A stretch of 64,000 bases of DNA from Halosimplex salinum (GTDB lineage Archaea; Halobacteriota; Halobacteria; Halobacteriales; Haloarculaceae): contig NZ_QWGG01000010.1 in NCBI RefSeq assembly GCF_003730195.1, positions 81,072-145,071 on the forward strand, in the 5' to 3' direction. Below, piece after piece: positions 53,274-63,912 of the stretch. Every line of letters begins with the position of its first letter. Positions within the stretch are counted from its first letter, which is position 1. The notes beneath the pieces are model-generated. The model ran no database searches, was not told the origin of the DNA, and saw nothing but the letters and a program-made list of their open reading frames with translations. The translations under genes and the position numbers were made by a program.

Positions 53274-53627
53274 TCAGTCGTCTTCGTCGTCCGGCAACTG
53301 GTCGATAGCCCGCTCCCAGCTATGGCGAGCCAGTCCCCCGTAGCCGGCGAACCGGCCGAGATACTGGTCGCGCGGGACCGGTCCCCACCAGTCCCCGTCG
53401 GCTCGACGGAGGTGGCGCACCCACTTCCTGGTCAGCGCGGCCCAGAGGACGGCGAACGCGACCGGCCAGAGCAGCCCGTCGGTGTAGGGGACGGTCACGC
53501 CCACTGCCGTCGACACCTTCCAGACCGCGAACGAGGCGACGAACAGTCCGCCGAAGACGAAGGAACTCCCCAGCAGGTACTGGAAGGCCCGCGTCGGCCA
53601 GCCCGAGACGTCGACCGTCCGATCCAT
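53274..53627 (-). CDS. Two-helix membrane protein, unknown
   Basis: A 117-aa protein with helices AFQYLLGSSFVFGGLFVASF and LLWPVAFAVLWAALTRKWV. A Trp/Arg-rich cytosolic tail follows (HLRRADGDWWGPVPRDQYLG, RHSWERAIDQLPDDEDD). No family is recognised. It lies between the two zinc-ribbon regulators on the opposite strand and precedes no partner. Confidence 0.75.
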   Translation of the reverse strand: MDRTVDVSGWPTRAFQYLLGSSFVFGGLFVASFAVWKVSTAVGVTVPYTDGLLWPVAFAVLWAALTRKWVRHLRRADGDWWGPVPRDQYLGRFAGYGGLARHSWERAIDQLPDDEDD

Positions 53628-53705
53628 CTGTTCGTGTCCGCTCCAACGGAGGTGTCGACCGTATGCCTTGTGCCGGGCGCCCGACTTCGCCGTCCAGCGG
53701 AGCAG

Positions 53706-54146
53706 CTACGGTCGCTGTTCGATCAGCGAGAGCAGTTTCTCCGCGTCTTCGATCTTCTTTCGTCGCAACTGCTCCGTGTAGCTCGGCTCGTCGAGCCCCT
53801 CGAGCGCGTTGATCGCGCGGTCGAGGCCGCTGATACTGTCGACGAGGCGCTCGGCCTCCGCCTCGGTGATGTCGTCCTCGGCGATCCGCTGTCTGCGCGC
53901 CAGCCGCTCCCGTCGGAGCCGGTTTTTCATCTCCTCGATCCGCTCGCGCTCGTCCTCGGGGATCGCTTCGAGGCGCTGGCACTCGAAGACGAACTCCCTG
54001 AGGTCGACGTCGGTCCCCTGCACGGTTATCGTCTCGGGCAGGTCCGTCCCGATAGTGCCGGACCGGCGCCGGCTCTTGTCGAGCAGTCGCTGCCGTTTCC
54101 GCTCGCCGATCGGAGTCTCACCGTCGGATCGCTCTCCCGTCACCAC
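53706..54146 (-). CDS. DUF5788 family protein
   Basis: A 146-aa cytosolic protein, largely helical and charged. The central signature is ETITVQGTDVDLREFVFECQ, followed by coiled-coil-prone helices (EDERERIEEMKNRLRRERLA, EAERLVDSISGLDRAINALE) and a C-terminal helix (TEQLRRKKIEDAEKLLSLIE). The family name DUF5788 is from memory. The function is unknown. It starts with GTG at 54146 (or 54143) and is divergent from the second zinc-ribbon regulator, with a 104-bp gap. Confidence 0.8.
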   Translation of the reverse strand: MVTGERSDGETPIGERKRQRLLDKSRRRSGTIGTDLPETITVQGTDVDLREFVFECQRLEAIPEDERERIEEMKNRLRRERLARRQRIAEDDITEAEAERLVDSISGLDRAINALEGLDEPSYTEQLRRKKIEDAEKLLSLIEQRP

Positions 54147-54250
54147 GTCCGATCTACAGGTCGGCGGGCAGTAAAGGATCGGAGCAGCAGATTACTCCCA
54201 CGGATCTGATAGGAGGGCACCGTTTTGTCGCACGCCTCCGAACGCCGGAT

Positions 54251-55120
54251 ATGGGTGCGGATTCGAGCCCGACGGAGATGTTCGAACTGGTCAGCAACGA
54301 GACGCGGGTCGCCATCCTCCGGGCGCTGGCCGAGGCCTTCCGCGAATCGCCGACCGACCCGGTCGTCGCGTACAGCGACCTCCGCGAGCGGGTCGGCGTC
54401 CGCGACAAGGGCAACTTCAACTACCACCTCGACCGCCTCGGCGACCTCGTGTCGCGAGAATCCGAGGGCTACGTCGTCTCCAGCGTCGGGCTTGCCGTCG
54501 TCTCCGCGGTGGCCTCCGGGTCGCTCGACCCCGAGTGGACCTGGGGGCCGACCGACGTACCCGGCGAGTGTTCCTTCTGCGGCGACTCGCTGGAACTGCG
54601 CTACGAGAACGGCCACCTCCTGCTGACCTGCGGAGTCGACGACCACGCGCTCCTGTTCCCCGTCTCGCCGACCCTCCTCGACGGGGACGCGGACGCGACC
54701 CGTGACGTCCTCGAACGTGTCGCCGTGACCGTCTATCAGCAGACCCTGCAGCTCGGCCACGGGGTCTGTCCGGAGTGTCAGGGCGCTGTGACGCCCGAGA
54801 TCGCGCCCGAGCCCAAGTCCGACCAGGACGGCTACTACTTCCACGGAGACTGCCGCGATTGCGGCTTCCAGTACGGGTTCCCCGTCGGCGCGGCAGCGCT
54901 CTCGAATCCCGAGGTCATCGCCTTCTACTCCGAGGCGGGAGTCGACGTTCGGACGACGCCGTTCTGGACGCTGGAGTGGTGTCACGCGGGCCACGAGACC
55001 ATCGTTTCGGAGGAGCCGCTTCGCGCACGCGTTGACGTGCGACGGGGCAGCGAGACGCTGTCGCTCACCCTCGATAGCGCCGCCGGAGTCGTCTCGACGG
55101 AGCGGTCGGTTGCCGATTGA
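54251..55120 (+). CDS. Winged-helix regulator with zinc ribbons, paralogue 2
   Basis: A 289-aa relative of the protein at 52248. The wHTH is MFELVSNETRVAILRALAEA, YSDLRERVGVRDKGNFNYHL, DRLGDLVSRESEGYVVSSVG. It is followed by a first ribbon (CSFCGDSLELRYENG, with CG further on), a mid-domain, and a second cysteine unit (CPECQGAVTPEIAPE ... CRDCGFQYGFPV). A beta-rich C-terminus (ETLSLTLDSAAGVVSTERSV) ends it. The wHTH is better conserved than the effector domain, suggesting different ligands but related DNA targets. Confidence 0.83.
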   Translation: MGADSSPTEMFELVSNETRVAILRALAEAFRESPTDPVVAYSDLRERVGVRDKGNFNYHLDRLGDLVSRESEGYVVSSVGLAVVSAVASGSLDPEWTWGPTDVPGECSFCGDSLELRYENGHLLLTCGVDDHALLFPVSPTLLDGDADATRDVLERVAVTVYQQTLQLGHGVCPECQGAVTPEIAPEPKSDQDGYYFHGDCRDCGFQYGFPVGAAALSNPEVIAFYSEAGVDVRTTPFWTLEWCHAGHETIVSEEPLRARVDVRRGSETLSLTLDSAAGVVSTERSVAD

Positions 55121-55124
55121 GAAC

Positions 55125-55245
55125 GTGGGCGAAAAAGCCGCACCTCACTCCGTTCGGTGCGGTGAACCGGCGTCCACGCGAGCCCGTGAACGTGGGCTTG
55201 GAAGGCGCGCAGCGCCGTTCAGCGCCCGCGGCGCCGACCGCTACG
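55125..55245 (+). repeat. Short intergenic repeat family, copy D
   Basis: It begins AACGTGGGCGAAAAAG (matching inverted copy A), then a CACTCCGTTCGGTG hairpin, then GCGTCCACGCGAGCC, AACGTGGG, AGCGCCGTTCAGCGCC and CGGCGCCGACCGCT (matching copy B). It fills the gap between convergent genes and may double as a bidirectional terminator. Confidence 0.65.
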
Positions 55246-57510
<2,265 letters not shown>

Positions 57511-57738
57511 ACGTCATCCCCGGACGGAACCGGGAAAAACGTTCGTGTTGTGTCGAATGACGACTGGTTCTTCGTCGTTCGTCGAACTTCTGGATCGGCC
57601 GTTTTCACCGTGGAGAGCGGCTGACGAAATTCTTGCCCTCGAATGAACGTTCGCGAACCGGGAACGTGAGCGCCGCTCGTTCGGACGGCTTGCCGTCGCC
57701 CGTTCACGGGGAGACGAGCGGTGACGGAGCGGGCGGAA

Positions 57739-58623
57739 ATGAGGGGAGTAAAGACGGTGGCGGACGAAACGGCGCGCATGACCCGTCGCTTTCGGACCCT
57801 CGCGGGCGTCACGACGGCGCTCACCTTCGTCCTCATCCTGCTGGGGCTACACACCGGGTCGACCGGTGGCGGGCTCTCCTGTGGGACGCGCTGGCCGCTG
57901 TGTAACGGCTGGATGGGCCTGTTCCCGGCCAACTGGGCGAGCTTCTTCGAGTGGTTCCACCGATTCGTCGCGATGATCGTCGGCTTCCTCCTGCTGGGCT
58001 GGCTCTACGGCGTCTGGCGCTGGCAGGACGACCGTCGCGTCCGCTACGCGGTCACCGCCGCCATCGCCATCCTCCCCGTCCAGATCGTCCTCGGCGGCGT
58101 GACCACGACCGCCGGCGGCATGTTCCCGCGCGGGTTCAACCCCGCCATCATGACGGCCCACTTCACCACCGCGACGCTCATCTTCGCCCTGCTCGTCTAC
58201 GCCACCGCCCGGATGGTCGGCGCCCCGGGCTCGCAGGTCGTTCGCTCGGTCGTCGGCCTCGGCGGCGGCCTCGTCGCGCTCCTCGCGGTCTTCGAGTTCG
58301 TCGCCGTGTTCGACCACCCGCCGACGAACCTCGTCGCCTACTACGCCGCCTCGTTCGCCCTGCTGGCCGTCTTCGTCGCGCTCCTGACGTGGAGCGAGGC
58401 GGCCGTCGACCCCGCGAACCTCCTGCGGTTCCGCGCGGTCACCGCCCTCGCGACGGCCCTGCTCTACGTCGCGATGGTGTTGAGCCGTCGGAAGTGGGGG
58501 CTCCCCGACACCTACGGCGACGCGACGACGCTGCTCCTCGCCGCGACCGTCGCCGCTCTCGGGTTCGTCGCCAACCGCGTCGTCGTCGACACCGGTGGCT
58601 TCGGCGCCCGGCGCGCGGACTGA
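57739..58623 (+). CDS. ctaA: Heme A synthase (CtaA/Cox15)
   Basis: An integral membrane enzyme oxidising heme O to heme A for cytochrome oxidase. About eight helices, 294 aa from ATG 57739; GTG 57721 and ATG 57778 are also in frame, so the start is uncertain. Family residues visible are the Cys pair in LSCGTRWPLCNGW, the heme-ligand His in FFEWFHRFVAMIVGF, the GGVTTTAGG turn, and TAHFTTATLIFALLVYAT with the next His. Cox subunits are not in the window. Confidence 0.88.
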   Translation: MRGVKTVADETARMTRRFRTLAGVTTALTFVLILLGLHTGSTGGGLSCGTRWPLCNGWMGLFPANWASFFEWFHRFVAMIVGFLLLGWLYGVWRWQDDRRVRYAVTAAIAILPVQIVLGGVTTTAGGMFPRGFNPAIMTAHFTTATLIFALLVYATARMVGAPGSQVVRSVVGLGGGLVALLAVFEFVAVFDHPPTNLVAYYAASFALLAVFVALLTWSEAAVDPANLLRFRAVTALATALLYVAMVLSRRKWGLPDTYGDATTLLLAATVAALGFVANRVVVDTGGFGARRAD

Positions 58624-58695
58624 CGGGGTCGTCGGGTCGGTCCGCGGCGGCGCTTCCCAGCAGACATTTATTGACAGCGGAGCAACAGCCGAACG

Positions 58696-59004
58696 ATGGT
58701 CCCTCCCGTCGTCAACGTGGCTCTCGTCGTCGCGTACGCCCTCCTCCTCGGCGTCGTGGCCCTCCGGTACCGGCGCGGGTCGATCACGCGCTCTCAGCTG
58801 ACCATGTCTCTCGGCGTGTGTCTCACGTGGCTCTCCTACGGGCTCCTGCAGGTCACCCAGGAAGGCATCGTCGAGACGGGCACACCGCTGAACGCCGTCC
58901 TCGACGGCCTCGCGCTCGTCTGCCTGGTCGCCGGACTGTTCCTGATGTACCGCTGGTGGCGGACGCGGAACGACGACCCGGGACCCGTCGAGACGAGCGG
59001 GTGA
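58696..59004 (+). CDS. Three-helix membrane protein, unknown
   Basis: A 102-aa protein with helices VVNVALVVAYALLLGVVALR, QLTMSLGVCLTWLSYGLLQV and AVLDGLALVCLVAGLFLMYR, and a charged C-terminal tail (WWRTRNDDPGPVETSG). A TATA-like ATTTATTGA lies about 25-30 bp upstream (58665-58673). No family is recognised. It may be co-transcribed with the next small gene. Confidence 0.72.
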   Translation: MVPPVVNVALVVAYALLLGVVALRYRRGSITRSQLTMSLGVCLTWLSYGLLQVTQEGIVETGTPLNAVLDGLALVCLVAGLFLMYRWWRTRNDDPGPVETSG

Positions 59005-59031
59005 CCGCCGTCCACGAACCACACGCTGTCG

Positions 59032-59235
59032 GTGATCCAACTCGTCGGCGTGGCCCTCCGTCCGATAGTTCTCTTCGACGCCGCGATGCTCGTCGTCGGG
59101 CCGCCGCTGTTCGTCGCGATATGGTGGTTTCGCGACCAGATGGCCGCGTGGAAGCGGCCCATGCCGATCTGGTCGTATCTGGGTGTCCTCTCCCTGACGA
59201 CGAAAGAACTCACCGACGCGACCGTCGCTACATGA
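59032..59235 (+). CDS. Small membrane protein, 67 aa, overlapping the rfcL 3' end
   Basis: It starts with GTG at 59032 and encodes one or two helices (LFDAAMLVVGPPLFVAIWWF) and a basic/Trp-rich middle (RDQMAAWKRPMPIWSYLGVL), ending KELTDATVAT. The stop overlaps the convergent rfcL stop by 8 bp. The hydrophobic pattern and its position after a similar small membrane gene support it, but it could be spurious. Confidence 0.5.
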   Translation: MIQLVGVALRPIVLFDAAMLVVGPPLFVAIWWFRDQMAAWKRPMPIWSYLGVLSLTTKELTDATVAT

Positions 59236-60733
59236 AGTCCGAGAGACCGGCCTGCCCGTCGTCGTCCTCGGCGTCCGCCGCGTCGCCCGAATCGTCCGAA
59301 CCGTCGTCGGCATCGCTCGTCTCGGCCGCGCCGCCACCGAGCGAGGCCTGGGCCGCCTGGGCCTCCGCATCGTCCTCGTCGTCGGTCTCGTCGCTGGACT
59401 CCTCGTCGGTCTCACCGGCGTGCGCGTCGTCGAACGCGCCGCCGGCGTTCTCGACGGCCCGCTCCTCGCGGAGTCGCTCGGCGTCTTCGACGATCGACTG
59501 GACCTTGTTGGTGTCCTCGCCGCTCCCGGTGATGAAGGAGACGTGCTTCGCCTCGAGGTCGTACTTCGCGGCCATCGCGACTGTCAGCTCGCGGTTCTTG
59601 CAGTGGTGGGTCATCACCGCGAGGTGCGGGAGGATCTCCCGCCGAGCGGTCGACATGCTGACGCCGCCGGCCGCCGCGATCTGCTGGGCGACGTAGTCGC
59701 GGGTGTTGCGCGTCCCGCGCGAGCGGCCGAGTTTCGACCAGTAGCTCGGCGGTCCGTAGCGGGTCCATCCGCCCTTGGGCTCCCTGCGGGCGGCGGCGAC
59801 CCCGGCGGTCATGTTGTCGGTCGCGTAGCGCCAGAACGTGTAGTTCTGCGTCGCGCGCACCCGCCCGAGCCACCTATCGGCGTTCGACAGGAAGTCGTAG
59901 GCGACCGCCAGTTCCTCGCCCTCGTAGTCCTTGGGCATGTTGTCCTCGATCCAGTTGATGAGGTCGTCCGGCGTCTCGTCCACGTCGTAGGACGCCTTGA
60001 GCGCCTCCTCCGCGCCGGCCTCCTTGATCACCGTGTCGAGGTAGTTGAACACGCCTTCCGTCTTGTCGCGCTCGCCCGTCACCACGTCGTCGGCCCCGAT
60101 GCGGTCGCGGCCCTCGGCCATCGCCTGCAGGTCCTTGATCGCGCCGCGCAGGTCGCCGCTGTTCATCTCGGCGATCTGGTCGAGCGCGGCGTCGTCGTAC
60201 TCGATACCTTCCTTGCGACAGAGGTCGCGGAGGACGGGCACGATGGAGCGCTTGGACACGTCGCGGAACTCGATGTCCCGACAGGCGTTGCGGAGGCCGT
60301 TCGACATGTCGTAGAACTCGTTGGCGATGAGGATCATCGGCTGGCTGGCCTCCTTGACCAGTCGGGTGATCGCGCCGGCGCCACCGCGGTCGACGTTGCC
60401 GTGGAGGTTGTCGGCCTCGTCCAGGATGACGACGCGGCGGCCGGCCTCGCCGGCGGTGAGCGTCCCCGACCTGGCGGCCTCGCCGGCCACGCGTTCGATG
60501 ACGTCCTTCGTCCGCGAGTCCGAGGCGTTGAGTTCGATCGTCGGCCACCCCTTGTCGCTCGCGAGCGCGTGTGCGGCGGACGTCTTGCCGATCCCCGGCG
60601 ATCCGTGGAGCACCACCGCCTCCCGGTGGTCCTCCCAGGTGTCGGCCCACTCCTGCAGGGCGTCGCGGGCCTTGTCGTTCCCGCGGATCTCCGAGAGCGA
60701 CGACGGCCGGTACTTCTCCGTCCAGTCAGTCAT
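59228..60733 (-). CDS. rfcL: Replication factor C large subunit
   Basis: The AAA+ large subunit of the clamp loader that places PCNA on DNA. It has 501 aa. It shows DWTEKYRPSSLSEIRGNDKA, Walker A GSPGIGKTSAAHAL (res about 42-55), and Walker B VVILDEADNL. Sensor-type regions and the C-terminal collar follow (YKYDLEAKH-like HHCKNRELTVAMAAKYDLEA). The last part is a long Asp/Glu/Ala-rich tail ending in the PIP motif QAGLSDFM that contacts PCNA. ATG 60733 (MTDWTEKYRP) is fixed by homology. Composition is typical of the chromosome up to its promoter; the AT-rich island begins right behind it. Confidence 0.95.
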   Translation of the reverse strand: MTDWTEKYRPSSLSEIRGNDKARDALQEWADTWEDHREAVVLHGSPGIGKTSAAHALASDKGWPTIELNASDSRTKDVIERVAGEAARSGTLTAGEAGRRVVILDEADNLHGNVDRGGAGAITRLVKEASQPMILIANEFYDMSNGLRNACRDIEFRDVSKRSIVPVLRDLCRKEGIEYDDAALDQIAEMNSGDLRGAIKDLQAMAEGRDRIGADDVVTGERDKTEGVFNYLDTVIKEAGAEEALKASYDVDETPDDLINWIEDNMPKDYEGEELAVAYDFLSNADRWLGRVRATQNYTFWRYATDNMTAGVAAARREPKGGWTRYGPPSYWSKLGRSRGTRNTRDYVAQQIAAAGGVSMSTARREILPHLAVMTHHCKNRELTVAMAAKYDLEAKHVSFITGSGEDTNKVQSIVEDAERLREERAVENAGGAFDDAHAGETDEESSDETDDEDDAEAQAAQASLGGGAAETSDADDGSDDSGDAADAEDDDGQAGLSDFM

Positions 60734-60768
60734 ATCTTGAACAACCTCTGTTGAGAGCACTTATTTCC

Positions 60769-61098
60769 TTGTTCAATCAATGGAGTCGGTATATATCCGA
60801 CGGTGACGACGATGAAGGTCATGTACACGTAGTCATCACCAGTTCACAAAAAGACCGTTGGGAGGGGTTCGTAGATGACCACGGAGTGGTCGATTCGATG
60901 TCTGATTTGGTTCGTACAGCGGTTGAGCGGTACATTAGCCGGGTCAAAGATGGCGACGAAATATCAGAAGAGATTGAGGAGATGATGGACGAGACCTTTG
61001 TTCAGTTTGACCGATTCGAGAGTCTGTTAAATACCACCAATAAGACCATGGAAAGTCTTCAAGAAGACCAATTAGGCTCGGAATCCATTGGCTACTGA
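60769..61098 (+). CDS. Ribbon-helix-helix-like small protein (start uncertain)
   Basis: About 109 aa from TTG 60769. The segment HVHVVITSSQKDRWEGFVDD, then SMSDLVRTAVERYISRV, matches a strand-helix-helix layout (MetJ/Arc type) seen in haloarchaeal DNA-binding proteins or antitoxins. A helical tail follows (ISEEIEEMMDETFVQFDRFE, LLNTTNKTMESLQEDQ). No in-frame ATG or GTG precedes the strand; the first ATG (about 60899) would cut the domain. So the start is TTG, or the 5' end was lost at the island boundary. A TATATAT at about 60790-60796 lies within the presumed coding region. It may regulate the operon that follows 93 bp later. Confidence 0.55.
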   Translation: MFNQWSRYISDGDDDEGHVHVVITSSQKDRWEGFVDDHGVVDSMSDLVRTAVERYISRVKDGDEISEEIEEMMDETFVQFDRFESLLNTTNKTMESLQEDQLGSESIGY

Positions 61099-61191
61099 GC
61101 CATCTAGTAAAAACTCACAGGAAAGTTTAGATAAGCTTTTGTCACCCTAACGTTCTTTTACAAAGAGAATCTGTTCAAAGCAGGACTCCAT

Positions 61192-61896
61192 ATGATTGAA
61201 TCATCCCCTTGCACGGCCAACATCTCTACGATTGATTTGTCTCAAGAGGATTATGAGAGACTCATCGAAGGTATCGAAAATACACCATATACGGATGAGC
61301 GGTCGTTCGGCTTTATTCCCGAGACCGTGGAACCCAACCGCCTATCGGCAAATCTCGTGTTCCGTACTGCTACCACCATCCGGGACATAAACGAGTCAAC
61401 GCAGGAGATAGAGGATGTCCAACAAAAGAAAACGGATTTAATCCCGTTCTCTATTGACTACGACAGAACCCTGCTCTCCGTATTCTCGAATAAGGAGGAT
61501 ACAAAAAAGCTAGTTACACGTCTCAGTGGTTTAGCCGACTGGGGAATTTCGATAAATTCTCTTTCATTAGACCTCTCTTCGGTATATAAGGAGATCTCAA
61601 CAAGGGAATACAGTGCCCAAATAACGGGACTTCGAATTAGTGACTTCGCTATTAACGAGTACACAAACGGGAGCTATCACCTCAATGTCTTCGAAGAACA
61701 TGAAGGACAACGGCTCCTACGTGAGTATACAAACGACGTATCGTATGTCACTGTGGAATATGAGATGAACCACGGAACGGTTTCTGTGGGATTCTACGAT
61801 AGTGGTTCAGTTCGCATCTATAGCAAATCGACTGAAGACGATGAGCTATTCAGCCACGTTAAGGATGTAATCGCAACAGTTGGAGGGAACCAATAA
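61192..61896 (+). CDS. Unknown island protein 1, 234 aa
   Basis: AT-rich gene; I do not recognise the family. The N-terminal part is polar with STIDLSQEDYERLIEGIENT. The middle has beta-rich and helical stretches (NRLSANLVFRTATTIRDINE, IPFSIDYDRTLLSVFSNKED, TKKLVTRLSGLADWGISINS), and the C-terminus is strand-rich (YVTVEYEMNHGTVSVGFYDS, GSVRIYSKSTEDDELFSHVK). No membrane helix, signal or catalytic motif is seen. The stop codon (TAATG) overlaps the next gene's ATG by one base, so they are translationally coupled. Confidence 0.72.
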   Translation: MIESSPCTANISTIDLSQEDYERLIEGIENTPYTDERSFGFIPETVEPNRLSANLVFRTATTIRDINESTQEIEDVQQKKTDLIPFSIDYDRTLLSVFSNKEDTKKLVTRLSGLADWGISINSLSLDLSSVYKEISTREYSAQITGLRISDFAINEYTNGSYHLNVFEEHEGQRLLREYTNDVSYVTVEYEMNHGTVSVGFYDSGSVRIYSKSTEDDELFSHVKDVIATVGGNQ

Positions 61897-62867
61897 TGGC
61901 CGAAGAACAAGGACGAGCTGGCGACGAGGGCGAGGAACGTATAATCGCGCTATTGGAGGGCCTTGGATGGAGAAAGCGAGGAGATACTAATATCGACATT
62001 GAGTGCGATTACAAATACCATCCTGAACGGGGTAACAAATACGGCGTTGATGGTTACATGACCTACGATGGCCCCTACAAAGACAAAGAGCGTGGCTTCA
62101 TAATTGAGTCGAAGAATATCAAGTGGGGTAGCTATGGGCCAAAAGATTTCAAAGAATGGGCAGATTCTACGCTGGAAAAGGTTGAAGCGGTCCCAGAATC
62201 CGATGACTTTGACAAATATCTGAATTTCGAAACGCCTCGTATCGTAAACGCTGGAATACTCAGCGTGTGGACCCGTGATGAAGAGAACTACAACCACGAT
62301 ACGTTTGATCCCTATCGGGATGAGGTCTCAATCTATCCGAAGAAGCGAAGGAAGTTCCAAATATTGACACTCGGAAACAAGGACTTGAATCGGTTAGCGA
62401 GTATTCATTCGGAGTTTGAATCTATAGAGAATCGTGAGAGAACAAATTCTATTGAGTTCTTCTATCCACCTCGCAGCGAGAGCCACTCCGCAAGGACATC
62501 GCTATTGAATTTGGAGTATTTGCTATCTGATTACATATTCGCTCGTGCAGAAATCGACCAGAGCTTCCAAAATATGACTGTATCTAGAGACATCGGGATT
62601 GTGTTCTATTTCGACTCGCTAGAATTGGATTCTTTGAATTTCATGTATCGTGCGGTGATGGAACACGGCATGGAGGACGTAGATGAGTTGTGGGTTTACA
62701 TGTACGATGACCAAGGAGAAGACATCCAATTAGCGAGTGTAAAGGAAGAGTTCAAGAATAATGGTTTACCAGAAACGCTGTCGGGCGATGGGCCAGATAT
62801 TGACATGAAGACACTGAAGAAGGTTAATTACGCAAGCCACGCAGACACCCTTCTGGAGGAGAACTGA
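61896..62867 (+). CDS. PD-(D/E)XK nuclease-like protein, island protein 2
   Basis: A 323-aa protein. Residues 8-80 show a restriction-endonuclease-like pattern: an N-terminal helix with Glu (GDEGEERIIALLEGLGWRKR), then Asp52 in KYGVDGYMTYD, a gap of 18, and E71-S-K73 in RGFIIESKNIKWGSY. This gives D-x18-E-x-K, the PD-(D/E)XK core. The remainder (about 90-323) is unrecognised, with PKKRRKFQILTLGNKDLNRL, LNLEYLLSDYIFARAEIDQ and a C-terminal strand-helix part. It resembles nuclease subunits of uncharacterised two-gene defence pairs such as GAPS4-type proteins, but that is only an impression. It is coupled to the genes on both sides. Confidence 0.7.
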   Translation: MAEEQGRAGDEGEERIIALLEGLGWRKRGDTNIDIECDYKYHPERGNKYGVDGYMTYDGPYKDKERGFIIESKNIKWGSYGPKDFKEWADSTLEKVEAVPESDDFDKYLNFETPRIVNAGILSVWTRDEENYNHDTFDPYRDEVSIYPKKRRKFQILTLGNKDLNRLASIHSEFESIENRERTNSIEFFYPPRSESHSARTSLLNLEYLLSDYIFARAEIDQSFQNMTVSRDIGIVFYFDSLELDSLNFMYRAVMEHGMEDVDELWVYMYDDQGEDIQLASVKEEFKNNGLPETLSGDGPDIDMKTLKKVNYASHADTLLEEN

Positions 62868-62868
62868 C

Positions 62869-63912
62869 ATGGAAGAATATCCCTCTGCTACCGACTACCG
62901 GGAAATTGTTGAGGAGTTTGTTGGTCGAGACAAGATGCAGACGTTCCTTCGCGACAATAAGGGCTTTATTGTCCACGCCGATACAAAGCAGAAAGTGGCA
63001 GATGCCTCTCGCCTCCTCTTCTACGGCCACGAGTTGACGAATGAACTGCGTAAAGGCGCACTTGAGTATGATTCGGAGACGAAATCAACGGCTTTCTCGC
63101 TATATTCGGAGGCGTCCAACGAAGACCTGCTTTCCGAACTTCAGAATGCGAAAGATGAGGAAAGGTCGTTTGGTGATAAGAAAAACCTCTGCGTCCAAAA
63201 CGTCTCAGAAAATGATGACGGTATGGAAGTTACTCTCGAATACACGAACAAGAGAATTGGCCGTCGAGAACTAATCGCTGAAGATGAAAGGGAGACCTCT
63301 GTACTAATCATTGAATCTAGCGAACAGAATGTGCGGACGGTCAAGCAAAATTACGAACGAATTGACGAATTTAATGCCGTCTCATCGTTCTTTGAGAATT
63401 GGAATAAGCAGCGCAAAGATAACGACGATGAAGAGGTGAAGCGGTACAATATTGCTCTTCGCCGGCTCCCTCTTCAAGATCGTATTTCTCTCTTTGATGA
63501 ACTTCTTTCCTACAATCCGGGGAACTGGATTCTTGACGACGTATTACAAATTGGAATAAAGCAAGGAGAAGAGATTGAAGAGGTGTTTGAGGACGTTGAC
63601 GATGAAGAGGACCTCAAGGAAGAACTTGACGACAATCTAGAGGGAATCACCGATGCAGTAATTACTGGGGAAGGTCTCCAAGCTAACGCATTTGTACAGA
63701 AGTGTAGGGACAACGGCTATTACTTCAAATCTGCTAAACTCTACTACGATAATCTTGATGTTGCTGAGAAGGTTGAGGTCCTGATTGAATTCAAGGAAGG
63801 CAACCGCAGAAGTTTCGATATTAGCGTTGAACAGGGATATGAAAAGGTGGAGGGAGAAGTAAACCAAGCCACCCATCCGTCTTTAGTTAGCCCTCACACC
63901 TTGGTTGCGTAG
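62869..63912 (+). CDS. Unknown acidic island protein 3, 347 aa
   Basis: It starts ATG at 62869, one base after the previous TGA. The N-terminal half is helical (YREIVEEFVGRDKMQTFLRD, HELTNELRKGALEYDSE). The middle is strand-rich (NVSENDDGMEVTLEYTNKRI, SVLIIESSEQNVRTVKQNYE). An acidic segment is at about 237-262 (EEIEEVFEDVDDEEDLKEEL), followed by a C-terminal region (AKLYYDNLDVAEKVEVLIEF). The last about 16 residues (NQATHPSLVSPHTLVA) do not look like the rest, and the 3' end overlaps an opposite-strand frame by 26 bp. The natural C-terminus may therefore have been altered by an insertion. No known family is recognised; it is probably the partner of the nuclease-like protein. Confidence 0.68.
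   Translation: MEEYPSATDYREIVEEFVGRDKMQTFLRDNKGFIVHADTKQKVADASRLLFYGHELTNELRKGALEYDSETKSTAFSLYSEASNEDLLSELQNAKDEERSFGDKKNLCVQNVSENDDGMEVTLEYTNKRIGRRELIAEDERETSVLIIESSEQNVRTVKQNYERIDEFNAVSSFFENWNKQRKDNDDEEVKRYNIALRRLPLQDRISLFDELLSYNPGNWILDDVLQIGIKQGEEIEEVFEDVDDEEDLKEELDDNLEGITDAVITGEGLQANAFVQKCRDNGYYFKSAKLYYDNLDVAEKVEVLIEFKEGNRRSFDISVEQGYEKVEGEVNQATHPSLVSPHTLVA

Larger units (their letters stand above)
60770..63912 (+). mobile_element. AT-rich genomic island with candidate defence operon
   Basis: Immediately behind the rfcL promoter the DNA turns AT-rich. AAA, AGA, ATA, TTA and AAT codons, rare elsewhere in the window, become common, and this lasts to about 63.9 kb. It carries four same-strand genes, the last three with 1-bp overlap or gap. 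No integrase, tRNA target or inverted repeats can be seen inside the window, so the boundary and transfer mechanism are inferred from composition alone. An inverted AACCAAG/CTTGGTT pair brackets 63862-63906 at the right end. Confidence 0.7.

Noticed and set aside
59420..60754. 444-codon plus-strand frame over rfcL
   Set aside because: Antisense shadow; rfcL has clear AAA+ and PIP motifs.
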